NCBI RefSeq assembly: GCF_031143425.1
Contig: NC_090439.1
Location: 637,795,465-637,859,464 of the forward strand
Reading direction: 5' to 3'
Source of the DNA: Pleurodeles waltl
Taxonomy: Eukaryota; Chordata; Amphibia; Caudata; Salamandridae
DNA length: 64,000 nucleotides
Shown: piece after piece, positions 33,771-47,380 of the stretch
How the letters are laid out: each line of letters begins with the position of its first letter
How positions within the stretch are numbered: position 1 is the first letter of the stretch
Program-made: the position numbers and the translations under genes
Notes under the pieces: model-generated
Told to the model about the DNA's origin: nothing
What the model saw: only the letters and a program-made list of their open reading frames with translations
The model's database searches: none

Positions 33771-35143
33771 AATATAGCCATGTTATTCTGCTGGTTTCGT
33801 TTATGATGTTTAAATAAAGGATTTTACAATATGCATGACAAAAGTTTAACATTTTCAGCATATTGAGATTCTGTAAATAAACAGAAAATGACATTTTATT
33901 TAAAGCAACAAACAACTGTTTTGTATTTTTTAAGAAATTGTATCCATGCAACACCTTCACGTAGAAATATTTGTTGGTTATGAATGATCTGCGTAACCTT
34001 CCTTCAGCTGCCTTTGTTGGATACTGACCAGGGGAAAGTTCCTGCTCCTCCTCAGAGTAATCATCTTGAGGGCCAACATACAATGCTTTTCCGTGAAGCT
34101 GCTTTATGGAGCATCGGACAACAAGTCATTATTTTTCAGGATGTTTCTGGTGAATAAGCCTGAAAGACCTTTGTACTATGGCCCTCGTGCATCTATGCGC
34201 CTATTGTATCTCCGTTCACTGGGATTTAACAGCATTCAAATGAGATGGCTAGAATATGCACCGTCACATAATGAAGCAAGAAAAATTCTAAAAGTAGAGT
34301 CGCGAAATAACATAAGAATATTTACAGTTTCAAAAAGACTCCATCTCCATATTCCTAAACGATTACATACTTAGCAATATTGAAACTTATAGCAGGCTTT
34401 AGTCCTCCAATGGTAACATTAAACAATGTCTGTTATAATACACTCGACATTGAATACTATCTGAAAATTTAGGTAATGCTTGATTTTTCTAATATGATAA
34501 AAAAAATTCTCCAGCACCGGCCATGCAAATCAGAACACGTATTCCATCTCTTCAACCTATTACCTGAGGGAGTTGTGCAATCCAAAAAAACTGACTTTGT
34601 GTTGTTGACTTGCTGTGTTTGTTGAAGCAGTATGTAAGTCTAAGCATAGTATCTAGAAACTTTCTATTGAAATCTTGATACAGCACTCCGTGACAAACCA
34701 CCTACTGCAGTAGTTGTTCCCTGGTAACTGCCTGAAGTCAAAAGATGCAGAGAACAAAATACTTCTGCATGTGTTGGAATAACCTTACTTTTGTGTACCT
34801 GCTTCCCCAATATAGGATTTAAATAATTTAAATAATTAATAAGGTCACAAGCCATTTGCCTGCCTCCTATATGTCTATGTCCCATACATGTGCCCTCTTT
34901 TGTTGCATTAAATATTGTGACCCGAAGCCTAAAAAGAATCTCGTCTCCTCCCTCTTCTGTGCTGCCATTATTCTCGTTCATCTTACCACTTGGTAAAGTG
35001 CACCCATTCCGGAGAAACATAGGTGCATGATAAAGGTTGGTGAGAAAGTAAATGTTTATCACCTGCTTCCATGCAGTAGCAATTTGCAGATTAAAAAAGG
35101 AAAGTTTGCCTCTATTCACAAACTGGCCATTCTTGATACACAG
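33771..35143. other. About 1.4 kb without a confirmed gene
   Basis: AT-rich noncoding sequence. The only protein-like stretch is an acidic minus-strand frame at about 34127-33985, described in the findings. It lacks convincing splice sites and is not called as a gene. Confidence 0.4.
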
Positions 35144-37181
35144 TGTTAGACCTGACAGCCTCAGGGTGGTCTTTCCCCAACTTTTTGCCTGCCTCCCTCC
35201 ATTTTTCTGATCTCATTTTTGCTGGTTTTAGGACTTTACACATTCTACCACCACTGACCAGTGCTAAAGTGCTTGTGCTCTATCCTCTAAACAAGGTACC
35301 ATTGGATCCTACCCAACTGGTGAATTTCTTTTACCTATCCGTCCCTAGGAAAGTATGTGCCCAGGGCCTTAAATTAAATGCTACTAGTAGGCCTGCAGCA
35401 CTGATTGTGCCACCCACGTAAGTAGCCCCTTAACCATGTCCTAGGTCTGCCATTGCAAGGCCTCTGAGTGCAGCTTTACTGCCACCTCGACGTGGCATTT
35501 AATACTCTTTTCCAAGCCTTAAACCCCCTTTTTATTACATCGAAGTGACCCCTAAGGTAGGCCCTATGTGACTCACAGGGCAGGGTGCAGTGTATTTCGA
35601 AGGCAGGACATATACTTGTATGTTTTACATGTCCTGGTAGTGAAAAGGAAGAAAGTAGCTACATCATGGAGCATATCTTTGGAATTGCAATGATAAATCC
35701 TCGTTACTAGTAAAGTCTGATTTAACATTACTACTTTAGAAATGCTACTTAAAGGAAGTAGGCTATTCTCTGCTCTTACTGCTCTAGGTGCCTTAAAGCC
35801 TGTCTCCAATCCACGTCTGGCCTGGGTGACAGCTACCCATGTGCATTCCATCCAGACAGCCATAAACACAGGCTATTCAATTGAATCTGCATTCATCTGC
35901 ATGCTGTTGGGTCTCCTGGGGCAGAAGGGTGGAGAAGCTCTCACTTACTCTTTAAAGGGTAGTAGCTTGACCCTGCACAAAGGACTGATAAACCCCTACA
36001 GTTCTCCTGGCAGACAGGACTGGGCTAAATGGGGAACTGGTGCACTTCAAAAACAAATTTGTTATGTCTCCCCCACTTCAAAGGCACATTTGGGTATAAG
36101 TACTGGGTCCCTACCCCCCTCAAATCAGATACTTCTGGACCTGTAACTGAACATCTGGCAGAAGAACTGCTATGGTGCTTAAAGGACTCAACTGGACTGC
36201 TTTTCTGGAAGGACTGGGGCCTGTTTGTTGCCTTGCCACCTGCTGCTCCTTGACTCCTGGAAAGAATCCCCTTATGTCCAAAGTGATATCCAAGGGCTTG
36301 TTGGCTTGCCCCCTGTTCCCCAAAGTCTCAGGGCCATCAAAGACTTCGAAGTCCACCATGGAACTCTGCTCTACGAGGAGTCTGGCATCGTCCTGCATCT
36401 ACTTTGCCAGCAGAGCTGACCCGCAAGCTTGTGTGGCTGAACTCTGAGCGCTTTTCTGGGATCAAGTGTCAACAACTCTGCTCTGACCCAGAGTGACTGA
36501 GGGATCAAGTGCATCACCACAAGAATGCCTCCCATGCCTGTGATCTCCAATGCCGAAGTGCCAAGGGAAGCCCCATTTGCTGTGCTCCCCGCCAGGTTGC
36601 CTGTATGATGACAGTCAGCATGTCAGTGCCGCCCACCCCATGAGGAACTCCAATGCCAGGCTCCGACAAAAAACAACTCAACACGATCGCCTACAGCTCT
36701 AGAAATGTGCTTATTTTCCTGACCTCAAGCAAGGTTGTGGTCTGTACGCACACCTGCATGCGTCAGTCCTGTTGTACAGATCCTCCAACAGGTGCAGTGT
36801 GCACCAAGCGATCCCTGATTGGGATCGACAACACTTTGAAACCTGCATTTTGCACTGTGATTCCCTTGCACATTAAACTTTTTAACTAATGGAATAAGTA
36901 TTGGATTTCTCATGTTTTTATCATATTTTACTCAGATAAACATTCTCCATTTTTCTAAACTGATGAGTCTTTTTGTGGTGTTTTCACTGTGTTACTGTAT
37001 GAGTTATTGCACGAATACTTGACACATTGCCTTCTAAGTTAAGCCTGCCTGCTCTGTGCCAAGCTACCCAATGGTGATCACAGGATAATTTAGGTTGCGT
37101 TGTGACTTACCCTGACTAGGATTATGGACCCTACTTGAACAGGGTGCATACCTCTGCCAACTAGAGATCCAATTTCTAACA
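35144..37181 (+). mobile_element. Solo LTR, TGTTAGACC type
   Basis: Starts TGTTAGACCTGACAGCC and ends CCAATTTCTAACA, giving TG...CA with short inverted ends. Flanks CACAG (35139-35143) and CATAG (37182-37186) are a 5-bp target duplication with one change. It aligns along its length with the LTR at 29380-31305. Open frames inside are not conserved between copies. No internal coding region remains, so it arose by LTR-LTR recombination. Confidence 0.85.
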
Positions 37182-38848
37182 CATAGCATTACTGAATCAC
37201 TAATAGAGAATTGCTATTTGGTAAGCACTAAAATACAAAAATATTTGCTATATAACAGTTAGATATTTATTTGGTTCATTATGCAAAGTATGTGAATTAC
37301 TGATTTGAAAGGCTTTATACACAGCGATGTGCTGGTATTACATTTGCAAACCAGTTTGCAACTGGCTTAAGAATCACAAAATGTTACCAAATCAGTCCAT
37401 ATGTGAGGCGGGTTCAGAAAAGTGATAACCCACAATGTGAAAAGATGGAGACATCCATTGACATGGTTGACCATTCACTTCCATCTTCAGCAAGGCGCAC
37501 ACACCTTGCCCAGTCATGTGCACGAGGCTTCTGCGTGTGGAATATGACAATGTTTAAGAAATGGAGGATGTGTCTTGACAATGCATATTTGATGAGGTGG
37601 TGATTGAAAGTTGATTTATGCAATGTTATTGATGTGGATCAAGCTAAAGTTAGTCAGTTCTTGTTGGGCTCTACATTTCAATCACAGAAGGGTAGGGATG
37701 CAAGAGTGTGTGATGTAGCATAAGATGGGGCATAGCATTCTAGATACAAGTGTGTGATTATTGGCATGCCCATACCATCCTAGATACAGGAGTGTGTGAT
37801 TATTGGCATACAAGTGTAGTTGTCCTTGGGAGTGCATACTTGACTATTGAACATTAAAGCTCTGTTTTTGCATATATATTCATTTGCCAACTGACTGACG
37901 CATATCTTCACATCCTAATTGGAAACATGCTCAAAATTATTCTTATACACTCCAGGCATTAATTTGAAGAGATGTAATTCACCTTTAGGACGGGGCATGG
38001 TTCTTAAAATGTGAAGTGTGTCCAGACATGATGTGGCATAAGATGGGCATAGCATTCTAGAAAGGAAATTAATTATTCATCGTATAGTATGCTGTCACCA
38101 GCTTGAGAGAGGTCAACAACATATCACAGCCTTCCAGGCTCAGAATGGATTTATGGGGAACCCTGTAGTTTGAGCCATGCATGAGCATCATTGAGAACGC
38201 CGGAGCAGGCATCTTATGCCACGCTCAAGAAGATTTGGAAATTATTCCAACTGGGTCCTGAAAAGTGTTATGTTAATGGAGTGAGTGAAGTCTGGGGCTA
38301 GTGGGTTGGGCTTAGAATGTTGCTTGGCATTAAATAAAAAAGAGAGATCAATGTGGACATGTTTAAGCAAAGATTTATGTGGAATAACTTTCAGAATGTG
38401 TAATTCTGTGACATCACAGACATAGACGTTTCAGGTACGTTACTGTTGAGCCTCACTGTTTGTAAGAGTAAAGGGAATGTTAGGAAACCTTTAATTTGCC
38501 ATTTTCTTTCCTGTTCTCCACGGAACATTACTTCTCATTTCTCATAACTTCTTATCTTTGTCATTTCCTGATCAATAGGGAATATTGTGGCAGTGTTTGG
38601 ATGCACACCTCAAACAGCCAACAATATCTGAGTCTCCATTTGAGCTTTTGTTTTTACAGTCATTTACTACCTGACCTCCAGCAGGTCTAATACTTTTGGT
38701 GGAGGTGTGAGATCCACAAACAACATCTTTATGGAGAGGCTGCATCCTCCTACAATATAACTTGTTTTCACTGTTCAGTGACCTAAATATTCCATCTTCA
38801 GGATTGGCGTTCATGAGTATCGAATCACCAAAAAAGCACCGGAGCAGC
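37182..38848. other. No gene seen; short internal duplications
   Basis: Noncoding. A segment of about 33 bp containing CATAAGATGG and ending GCATAGCATTCTAGA occurs at 37711-37744 and 38029-38062, and AGTGTGTGATTATTGGCAT occurs twice near 37750 and 37790. Confidence 0.5.
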
Positions 38849-40382
38849 TGCTGAAGCAGATGTCTTAATTATTAATGAGTGTTTATGTATTTGAAATAAT
38901 GACTTATGGAGAAAATGGATAATGTAGAGAAAAATTAATGTGCAAGTTTGAAATTGTGACCTCAGAGAATGGCCAGTGTTCATGAAATGTACTAATTGAT
39001 AATTGCTATGTATGAAATATTGAAAATGTGTTAGATTAATGTAGTAATATGTCATAATAAGGGTTATGAGTTTTGCTTTAGCTTATTAATTGTAGGCCTT
39101 AACTTAGCGAATGTCTTGATCTAGTTTGCCAGTCCTTATGCAGAAGCTGTATTTCTTAGCGTTTAATAGAAAATGCTGACAGAGTCAACTAACTGTGAAA
39201 TGTTCATTGTCTAATAAAATGCTTAACCGAAGCTTACTATGGGAGCCGAGGGACAGGAGATGATGTCTCTAGTAATGTATCAAAATGTATGTAATGTGCG
39301 TGAGATGTACCTTCGCAGGACGCGAATAATGAAGACACTGACTGGAGAGGAAGATGCAACAAATTCGATATCTGACAAGCCGGATGATGAGAACATCGTA
39401 TGGCAGACCAATCAACGTTGTGTGAAAGGAGAATTTTTAGAATTCATAGATTTGGTATAGAACAACTATTGGACAGAGTAATAACGTATGATTAATTGAC
39501 CAATTGGGAATTAAGGATAGTTTGGGTGACTTTGATATAACAACATGACAGAGGGAAAAGATTCAGATTAGACTTATGCAAATTTGAAGAGAAGAAGAGA
39601 CTTAGAAGAGATTCGAGATTCTGTCATTGGGCTCATACTCTCTGAGAGCCTGATGTGTATCAGATCAATTGTTGACCTGAAGACTAAGACTGATTCTGTT
39701 TGCTGACCCATACCGAGGATAGGTAGATATGACAATATGACTGAATTGAAATTTTATGCCTTTCCTTTATAGGTACCAACTGCGCTGTTTATTAGGTTTC
39801 CTTAGCTAGATGTTTCCTAAATTTGTGTTCTAAATTGTTTTGCATGAAGCCCCACATGCTGATGCTAATCTGGATTAGTTGAGGGTATCTACATGACAAC
39901 TGACAAATTACAGAGATAAATGGTTGACGGACTACTTTGTTGAACCTTATGGATTATGTAGCCTTTTTGAAACTAACTTTGCTAATGAAGTGCACTGATG
40001 CTTTAGAATGTATTGTGACTCAAGCCTTGAATAGGTTGTGTTTCTCGAGTCTTTCTGGTTAATAAATATTGATCTTATATGCGTTCTGACTTGATTTCGA
40101 GATGAAGCTACATGACTTTAGCATTGTTAATATAAGGGAAATGAAATTGCTAAACTTTTACCATAGGTGTGGTTATTCATGGCTGACAAGTCATGGTGTG
40201 TGACAATTACTGACTCCATTGATTACTGATTATTGATTTGACAAATGATTATTGTTTATGATGTATTGATTATTGATTTCCATTCCTGAGCTATGGTAAG
40301 AACATCTTGAACGAGTCAAAAGGTTAAACGACCTATACGCGCCCCCTTGTAAGTTTACTTATTAAGGATCGATGCGCTAACA
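38849..40382 (+). mobile_element. Solo LTR, TG(Y)TGAAG type, copy 1
   Basis: Aligns with 53915-55365. Shared landmarks: start TGCTGAAGCAGAT, ACTGACTGGAGAGGAAGATG (39338), GGATGATGAGAACATC (39381), TTTTGCATGAAG (39837) and CCTATACGCGCCC followed by TTGTAAGTTTACTTA near the end. It ends GCGCTAACA. The flanking four bases do not match, so the ends may have been altered. Confidence 0.72.
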
Positions 40383-41335
40383 GTTAAGCAATGGCATCAT
40401 GTTCCTTTAAGTCACTGATAACACCACAGGGGTGACCTGTCCTATTCATAGATGCCGAACCGCCTGCCTGTGGAAGGGCTTGAGGAAGAGTAAGGGTATA
40501 ATCTAAAGAATGTAAAAGGGATCTTGGTGTCATGTTTACTTCTTGTTTCTTTCGGTGGCTTTCAGAAGCCTGAGGGAGGAGATAGCAAGGGCAGTGCTGT
40601 GAATTTTTTTTTTTTTCAGGTTTATATTTTTGTGCATCAATAATGACATTTACCATGCATTTCAGCACATGGTTTATAGACTGAATGAACATAAATTGCA
40701 ATGAAAACAAATTTATTATGATGCATAGAAGTGAAGTTATTAAAGTTATTTAGTTCAGCTACATTTCTGTGCAAACCTTCCATTTTGAGCAAGATGGCTG
40801 CCATATCAGTCGCTCACTCCTCCTCCCCCTCCTGTGCATATTCTTTCCCCACAGACTTTATATAGCACAGTCAAGCTGATGTCATAATAGTTTATTTTCA
40901 CTATTGTCCTGTTTGTGTTGAATCTTTTATGGTGCAGATGTAAGATTGCAACAAGTATCAATGTTTTCAGTTTCTTCACTGGTCTGATTCATTCAGAGAA
41001 AGTGTTATTGTTCAACATTTCATATTTGTTAAAACGTTATCGGATGACATTAATATGGAGGGTGTTGAGTAATTATTCAAAGAATTGAGACAGTGCCTTG
41101 CTCATGTGTTAAGGCAATGACGTTTATTATTCTTGTGTTATAGTTTGCTAAAGAAATAAAACTTTCACGCACACCACAATGAGTTTGCAATATTGCTAAT
41201 ATTCTATGCAAGAATTATCTATAAAAACCCTTTGCTTTGAGGGTGAACCAGAAGACATTCTTATTCTATTAGGGATACTACCCAATTTATTTTTAATTTT
41301 GCTGTTCATTTGGGAGTAATTTCTGATTTTACATA
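40383..41335. other. No recognisable gene
   Basis: Noncoding AT-rich sequence with a T-rich run at about 40604-40617. Confidence 0.5.
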
Positions 41336-41340
41336 CTCTT

Positions 41341-43536
41341 TGCAAAAAATTAGGTTACAGGTTGAGAGAGGTGAAACCCTACTCAAGCAGCAACCACTAT
41401 CCTTGTCAGAGTGAAGTCAGAGGCAAAACCCAAATTAACCTCTGGTAGTTTAGCATGGAGCAGTCAAGCTTAACTTAGAGGCAATGTGAAAAGAATTTAG
41501 CAGCATTACAAACAATAATAAAGAGAAAAAAACACCAGAAAAGGCCCACACAATTTAGGAAAACAGTACATTTTATTAAATAATTCAAGACCAAAATGGA
41601 AAAAATCCAATCAGTAGAACCAGAGATATTCACTTTAAATGTTTCAGTCAATATAGTGCCAAAAAATTCAAAATGTCAACTGAGGCTCTGTGGGTGTGCC
41701 AGACTGGGGCAAAGTCACAAGTTCAGGCCGACCACAATGGAGCATGGGCAGGCTACAGGGACAGTTAGGCCCGCTGAACACAGCACCTAAATCCTCATTA
41801 TGAAGTGATGTAGAGTCTCATGTTGAGGATGCGTTGCTCAGCAGAGGAGATGCGAGGAGGTGTGTTGCACAGAGGCAGCTCTGGTGAGCTGGGAAGTGTG
41901 ACTCAATGTCCTTGCATGGAGATGCGTTGGCTCCGATAGGCTGTGCTGGGCAATGCAGAATCCTTGTGGGACGTATGCACAGCAGGGGTGATGCATCAGT
42001 TCCAAGGGCAGTGCGTTGAGCAGCGAAGACGATACACCAGTTCTGTGAAAGATGCGCTGCGGAGGAGATGCGTCAGTTCTGCTCAACACAGGTGGGGTGG
42101 CAGAGCACCTTCGGCCTAGTTCCATGGTCCAGGACTTGGGGGGACACCACTTAGGAAGGTGGGACTCACAGATGGCAGAGTTCAGGTGATGGGTTCAAGG
42201 TTGTTGGAAGCCTGTTATGTTCCTGAGGGTTCTGATCAGAAGGCCAGACAACTAGCCCTAGGATTCACTCTGGGGCCCTGGGTTTAAAGAGGCAGGGACA
42301 GTCCTTTTCACTCAGACGAGGGCTGCACAGCAGTGCAGCAGTACTGTAGAGCAGCAATCCAGTAGAGTAGCAGTCCTTTCAGCAACACACGGTCCTTCTT
42401 TCTGGCAAAATCTACAGGTCCCAAAGAGTTGGGGCTCAGGGTCTAATATTTATACCTCATGCCCATTTTGAAATAAAAGATGCTTCTAGATGTTTCCACC
42501 TCTCTGAGGTATCAGGCATTCCCTTCCTCTCTGTACTGGTCCCTGCTTGTCTTGGGCCAAGAAAGGCCAGTGTCAAACCCCTTTGTGAGAGTGCTCAAGC
42601 AGACCCTTTCTGATGTGCAAGTGTGGCAGGTGACAGCTCCTCCCCCTAGTTAATTCAGAGTGGCCCATCCTACCAAAACCTATCTTCCCTATGACTCACT
42701 GTCTAAGAGCAATACCCAAACACCAATTTCCAGTTACACCTAGCCATGTGACCCAGGATCAGGCTGCAGGCACCGTATGGTTGGGACAGGAAAATGTTAA
42801 CCTTCTAAAAGTAGAATTTTCAGAATAGTGATTAAAAATCTAACTTTACAAATAAAGCGGGATTTTAAAAACAATTATTTAGGCACTAAATTCAAACTGT
42901 ATACCAGCTCCCAAATCTGTATACCAGCTCACAAATCGGAAGTCACGGTCTATTAAATGTAATAAGGTAACTCCAGTGTTATCCTACAGGAAAGGTAGGC
43001 CTTGCAGTGGTGAAAAACAAATTTAGGAGTTTTTTGCTACCAAGACCTGAAAAATTTAAAAGTACATGACCTACTTTTAAAATACACTGCCCCCTGGGCT
43101 GTTTAGAGCTTACCCTAGGGATGACTTATGTGTATTAAAAAGGAAGGTTTGGGACTGGCAAAAGGATTATTTTGCCATGTCAAAATGACAGTTTAAAAAC
43201 ACACCTACAGGCTGCAGTGGCTGGCCTGAGGCATGTTTAAAGGGCAACTTAAGTGGTTGTGGCAATCTATGCTACATGCCCACTTGTAGCATTTAATGTA
43301 CTGGCTCTGGGCATATTTAGTACCACTTTACATGTAACTTACAGGTAAGTTAAATAGGCCAATTGGGTGTAAGCCTATTTGACCATGCTTTAATGATCGA
43401 GCACAAACACTTTTGCACTGGATAGCAGTATTAAAGTATGCAGAGTCCTAAAGCCAGCAAAAACTAAATCAGCAAAACGAGAGGGTTGCAGGGAAAAAGT
43501 TAGGGGAGAACCATGCCAAGGATATGAGGTCTAACA
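41341..43536 (-). mobile_element. Solo LTR, TGTTAGACC type, minus strand
   Basis: On the minus strand it starts TGTTAGACCTCATATCC at 43536 and ends TTTTTTGCA at 41341. Flanks CTCTT (41336-41340) and CTCTG (43537-43541) form a 5-bp duplication with one change. It shares the pattern of the other LTRs (GCTACAAGTGGGC-like and TTGCTGGCTTTAGGACTCTG blocks on the minus strand) but is a diverged subfamily. Noncoding. Confidence 0.72.
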
Positions 43537-44719
43537 CTCTGTATAACTCTTGTTCTGAGAGCTTTCATTGTAATTATTCTTTAACTCCTTTTCAAATTTT
43601 GTAATAAAACCCTTTAACTCCTTATCAATCTAGAACTCAGTTATTGAATGGTTTTATTTACTTTCTTAAAGTGTTTCCTCTCCTAATTTGATGATCGGAG
43701 AGGTGCCTTAAAGTGGGGACACATTGCCTCATGAAATTGATGGTTAGCACTCTCTCCGATGCAGTAACCCGTGGGAAAATTGTGCCAGGGGTAACAAAGG
43801 GCAAGACAGGGGTAGCATCTGCTATTTTTGCTACTTCAAATTGACATTCATAATGTGATTGACTCGCAGAATGCTAATGTTGGTGCAGATGCTCATTTCA
43901 GGTGACATGGTTAGCATGTTTTTTTTTAATTTCCAGGTGGCTTGGCTATTTTGTGATAAAGCCCAGTGCAAAGATTATTGGCATTCTAGGCAAAGAACAC
44001 TTTTGGTGGTCCTTTATAAAAGGTTGACAATTACTGCTGATAATGTGCAATCCACTGCCTCTTATGGGTGGGCTCTTGGGTGGCAGATTCTTGAATTGTA
44101 CCTGAGAGTGCATGCTCTGGGTGCATCATTGCCAAATGGAGAGGGCTATTAATTTATTTATTTATGAGAAGTTCTTTAGGGCTCTGCCTGCACATTTCAC
44201 TAATTTCATAGTGTTGATAGAGTTGGGTTTAGATCAGCACAGCCTGGGTCTTAGAGTAGAAGGTGATGTGGCAGACCATCAGTTATAAACTGATGAAGGG
44301 ACATGGTGGAATTCTCCAAACAGACTCACGTTGAAACTGTGCTTTTCTTTTGAGTGTGAGTTTGCTTTGAGGTTGATTTTCTAATCATCATCACCATGGT
44401 ACATGTGTAATCCATTAGCCACGCCAGTGTTTGTGTTGCATTATTGCAACTTTCTGCTTTTTGTTCAATACCTTTGAGAGGGATTTCACATTTAGGGCTT
44501 GACTTTGCGCAGGGATTACAATTACAAAATGTGCCAGAATTTACTGCAGGAAAAATACAGGGTAAATTTAAAGAAATGTGTAATGAGCTTCATAAAGCAC
44601 AAAATCAGCATGCAATTTCTCAGTTTTTAATTGGGAGAGTTGAAATCAGCAATATTTACCGCAGCCGTGAAATATCGCAGCCCTATCGATATTTACCAAG
44701 CACTGTAAATACTTCAGCC
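43537..44719. other. About 1.2 kb without recognisable feature
   Basis: Noncoding; open frames here are short and do not resemble known proteins. Confidence 0.5.
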
Positions 44720-45074
44720 CAGCGGTTCTTAACCTTTTGACTTCTGTGGATCCTCGCTAAATCATTACTGGAATCCATGGACCCCCTCTGAGTCAGTATT
44801 ATCTTCTATGATTTGAACCTCAAAACAATACGAAAAATTACATAAACAAACATACACCAAACAAATGCTTAAACAGTGAAATCTTTTGTTTAATTCACAA
44901 TCGATCATAGAAATCGTTATCGAATTTTCAATGTTGCTTCTGTATTTGTATATAGTTTGTTAATGTTAATGTGTTAATTTTAATATTATTTAATTTGGTA
45001 AAACAGTGGCAGACTCCGTTTGTACGCCATGTGGACCCCGCAGTGGTCCTCAGACCACATGATAAGAACCACTG
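44720..45074. mobile_element. hAT-type MITE
   Basis: Starts CAGCGGTTCTTAACC and ends AAGAACCACTG, the reverse complement of CAGTGGTTCTT: the classic terminal motif of Charlie-like hAT elements. Subterminal CATGGACCCC and GTGGACCCCGCAGTGG blocks are also typical. The 8-bp flanks match only partly (CTTCAGCC and CCACAGCC, offset by one base), so the duplication is uncertain. No transposase. Confidence 0.75.
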
Positions 45075-46924
45075 GCCACAGCCCGGTCTGGGCCACTCGT
45101 AGCGAGGGCTACTATAATAATGCACTGTGTCAAAAGGTGCCCAAGTGTGACCAAGCAATGCGACGTCAGGGCCGTCATGGCTGTGAAAAATGTGTGCCCT
45201 GACCCATATGAGAAGCGCTGACAAATGCCCCGCCCTCCTCCTCGCGCGGGTCTTTGCAGCTCTCTCTGCTGCTGTCTCTGCCCAGCTCTCGCGGAGTGAT
45301 CAATCTGGCTGGGGCCATCACAAGGCTGGCTGGGTGCGGTGTGCTGATAGCTCTCCTGATTAAGTGTTTTCCTGTGCCAAATATAGCTGTGATATACTAC
45401 AAACAGGCAGTTGGTTTTTATACAACCTTGTCTAGCTGCTACTAGACTGCCTGGCATGTCATACTCATACTTAAAAATAAACTGAGAAACAGGAAAGAAA
45501 GTACAGAATTATTGTTTTAAGCTGACTGCGAGGGCTTATCATCAAAGTGGCAGAACCTCCATTGTATGTAGAGAAATACAGCGCTGGCAGAAAACCCAGT
45601 CAGTCAGAGCGCCCAAATAAATCTCTCCTGTACTCAAGTGTCAGTCTAGAGCACCGTGTTTGGAGTGTCTTACTATGTGTTGCTGAAAGGCATTTGCAGG
45701 TCTCCATTATGAGTGGTCCAGTGTTTGATGCGATGTTTACTGCATCCATTAAACTGGAACTCCGAAGAGGTCAAAGTTCATTGGTGTGATATACAGTAGC
45801 TACTACCAATTTTGAAAGCATACTGGGGAGTAAACACGCGGAATTTGGTGCTTAAAGCACTTAATCCCTATGTCCTTCAATTCTGGAAGGTTTGATCTGC
45901 CAAAATGTAACATGGTGTATCTACTTTATTGCACCCAGTATTTGTGCAGGCTTGTGAGTCTGATGACTGTGCAACCAGGGGTTTACAAGGAACAGGGTAT
46001 CCTGGACCACTCCTGAGGACCTTAGGTGTTCAAAGCAAAATTACATTTACCTCTTGAAAATCATACGACTAATGCACTGTAACGGCAGAAAATCGATCAC
46101 TGATAATCGTGACTGACCTTGCCCACGGCTCATTATTGAGTGTTGTACACTGTGGTGAATTACCCCGGAATGTTACCTCCGTTGTAACTTGTTAAATAAT
46201 TCAGCGTAACCAAGGTGGGCAGCCCTCAAAATATCTTTTTCACTTTTAATTTATAAATGTAATCAAAATGAATAGAATTGGCAGTGCTACCCACTTTGTT
46301 ATATGTTGACACCCTATGAGTTTGACTCTGAAATAAAAAAGAACAGCTCCTAATAATAGTAACAGTAATTAAACATTAATATGCACTTTGGGGTGTACTA
46401 AATGTTTTAAAATAGCCAAATTGATGTTCATCTGTGCTGTAGCACAAATGTCGCCGGAATGCTAGATTTACAAATAAACATGAACATATCTGTAAGGAAC
46501 TGTTTGCATTCCATATATGTGTGACTGAGGCATTACAAAGTGTAGGTCCCATATTTGCTAATAGAGCTTTCGTAACTGATGAGTGCGGCGCAGCTTGGAG
46601 CTGCACAGCTTGGTACTCTACACATAAAAAGTACTGGTGAACAGGTAATACTTTCTACTGCAATGGCTCCCGGAAGACACATGGATTGAGAGACATGTGC
46701 CTGTACCTCACCGACGAGGGTGGTGGACAGCAATGTCCTGATCCTCACCTTAGTAGGCTAGTCTAGAGATATGGAACTGATAAACTGGCACGCACTCAAA
46801 CATTGCAACTCTAAAGTCACCCACTTTCATCCAGCCCAGACCTCCTACCACCATCACACATAACAAACACATTGACTACAATTACCCTTCATAGTGAATA
46901 ATACTCATCTTGAACCATGCATGA
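45075..46924. other. About 1.85 kb without recognisable gene
   Basis: Noncoding. A GC-richer patch lies at 45220-45340; otherwise AT-rich with no convincing protein. Confidence 0.5.
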
Positions 46925-47380
46925 AGCAAACAGTCAGTCTTATTACTGCAAATGGGCTTGATGCCATCCTTGTCAATGAGACCTAGTTTGCATCAACCTT
47001 GTGCATACCTGATGTCTTGTTCCCCGAAAACTAGAGCGCACAGCAAATTGGCAGGGCTACCGTTATCAAGATATAGGAAAGAAGTTGTCAAACAACAAGA
47101 AAAGAAGTGGTGGACAACGCAGATGTAAGAAAACATGACACCCCTTCATGCCATACACAGATGTCTAAATACATTCACTTAAACACATCAACATTATATT
47201 CACCCAAGTATTATTCCTGGCAGTCCTTCGGAAGGTCATTGAGAAAAGCATCACCAAACTACCGACAGATCAGATTAAAAGAAGGACCTTCTTTGAAAAC
47301 TACCTGTCAGATTTCCAACTGCTGTGTAGTATGGAGAAAGCAATTCTTTAAATCTTCAATGTTGTCCTACAGGTACTGGA
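46925..47380 (+). pseudogene. CR1/L2-type LINE fragment (endonuclease and RT pieces)
   Basis: ITANGLDAILVNET followed by a stop (about 46945-46990) resembles the endonuclease segment ..LD.L..TET of CR1/L2 LINEs. VLRKVIEKSITKLPTDQIK (about 47225-47280) resembles the RT segment around ..SKV.EK. The two pieces are separated by an unrelated or deleted stretch and contain stops. Identification rests on short motifs. Confidence 0.4.
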
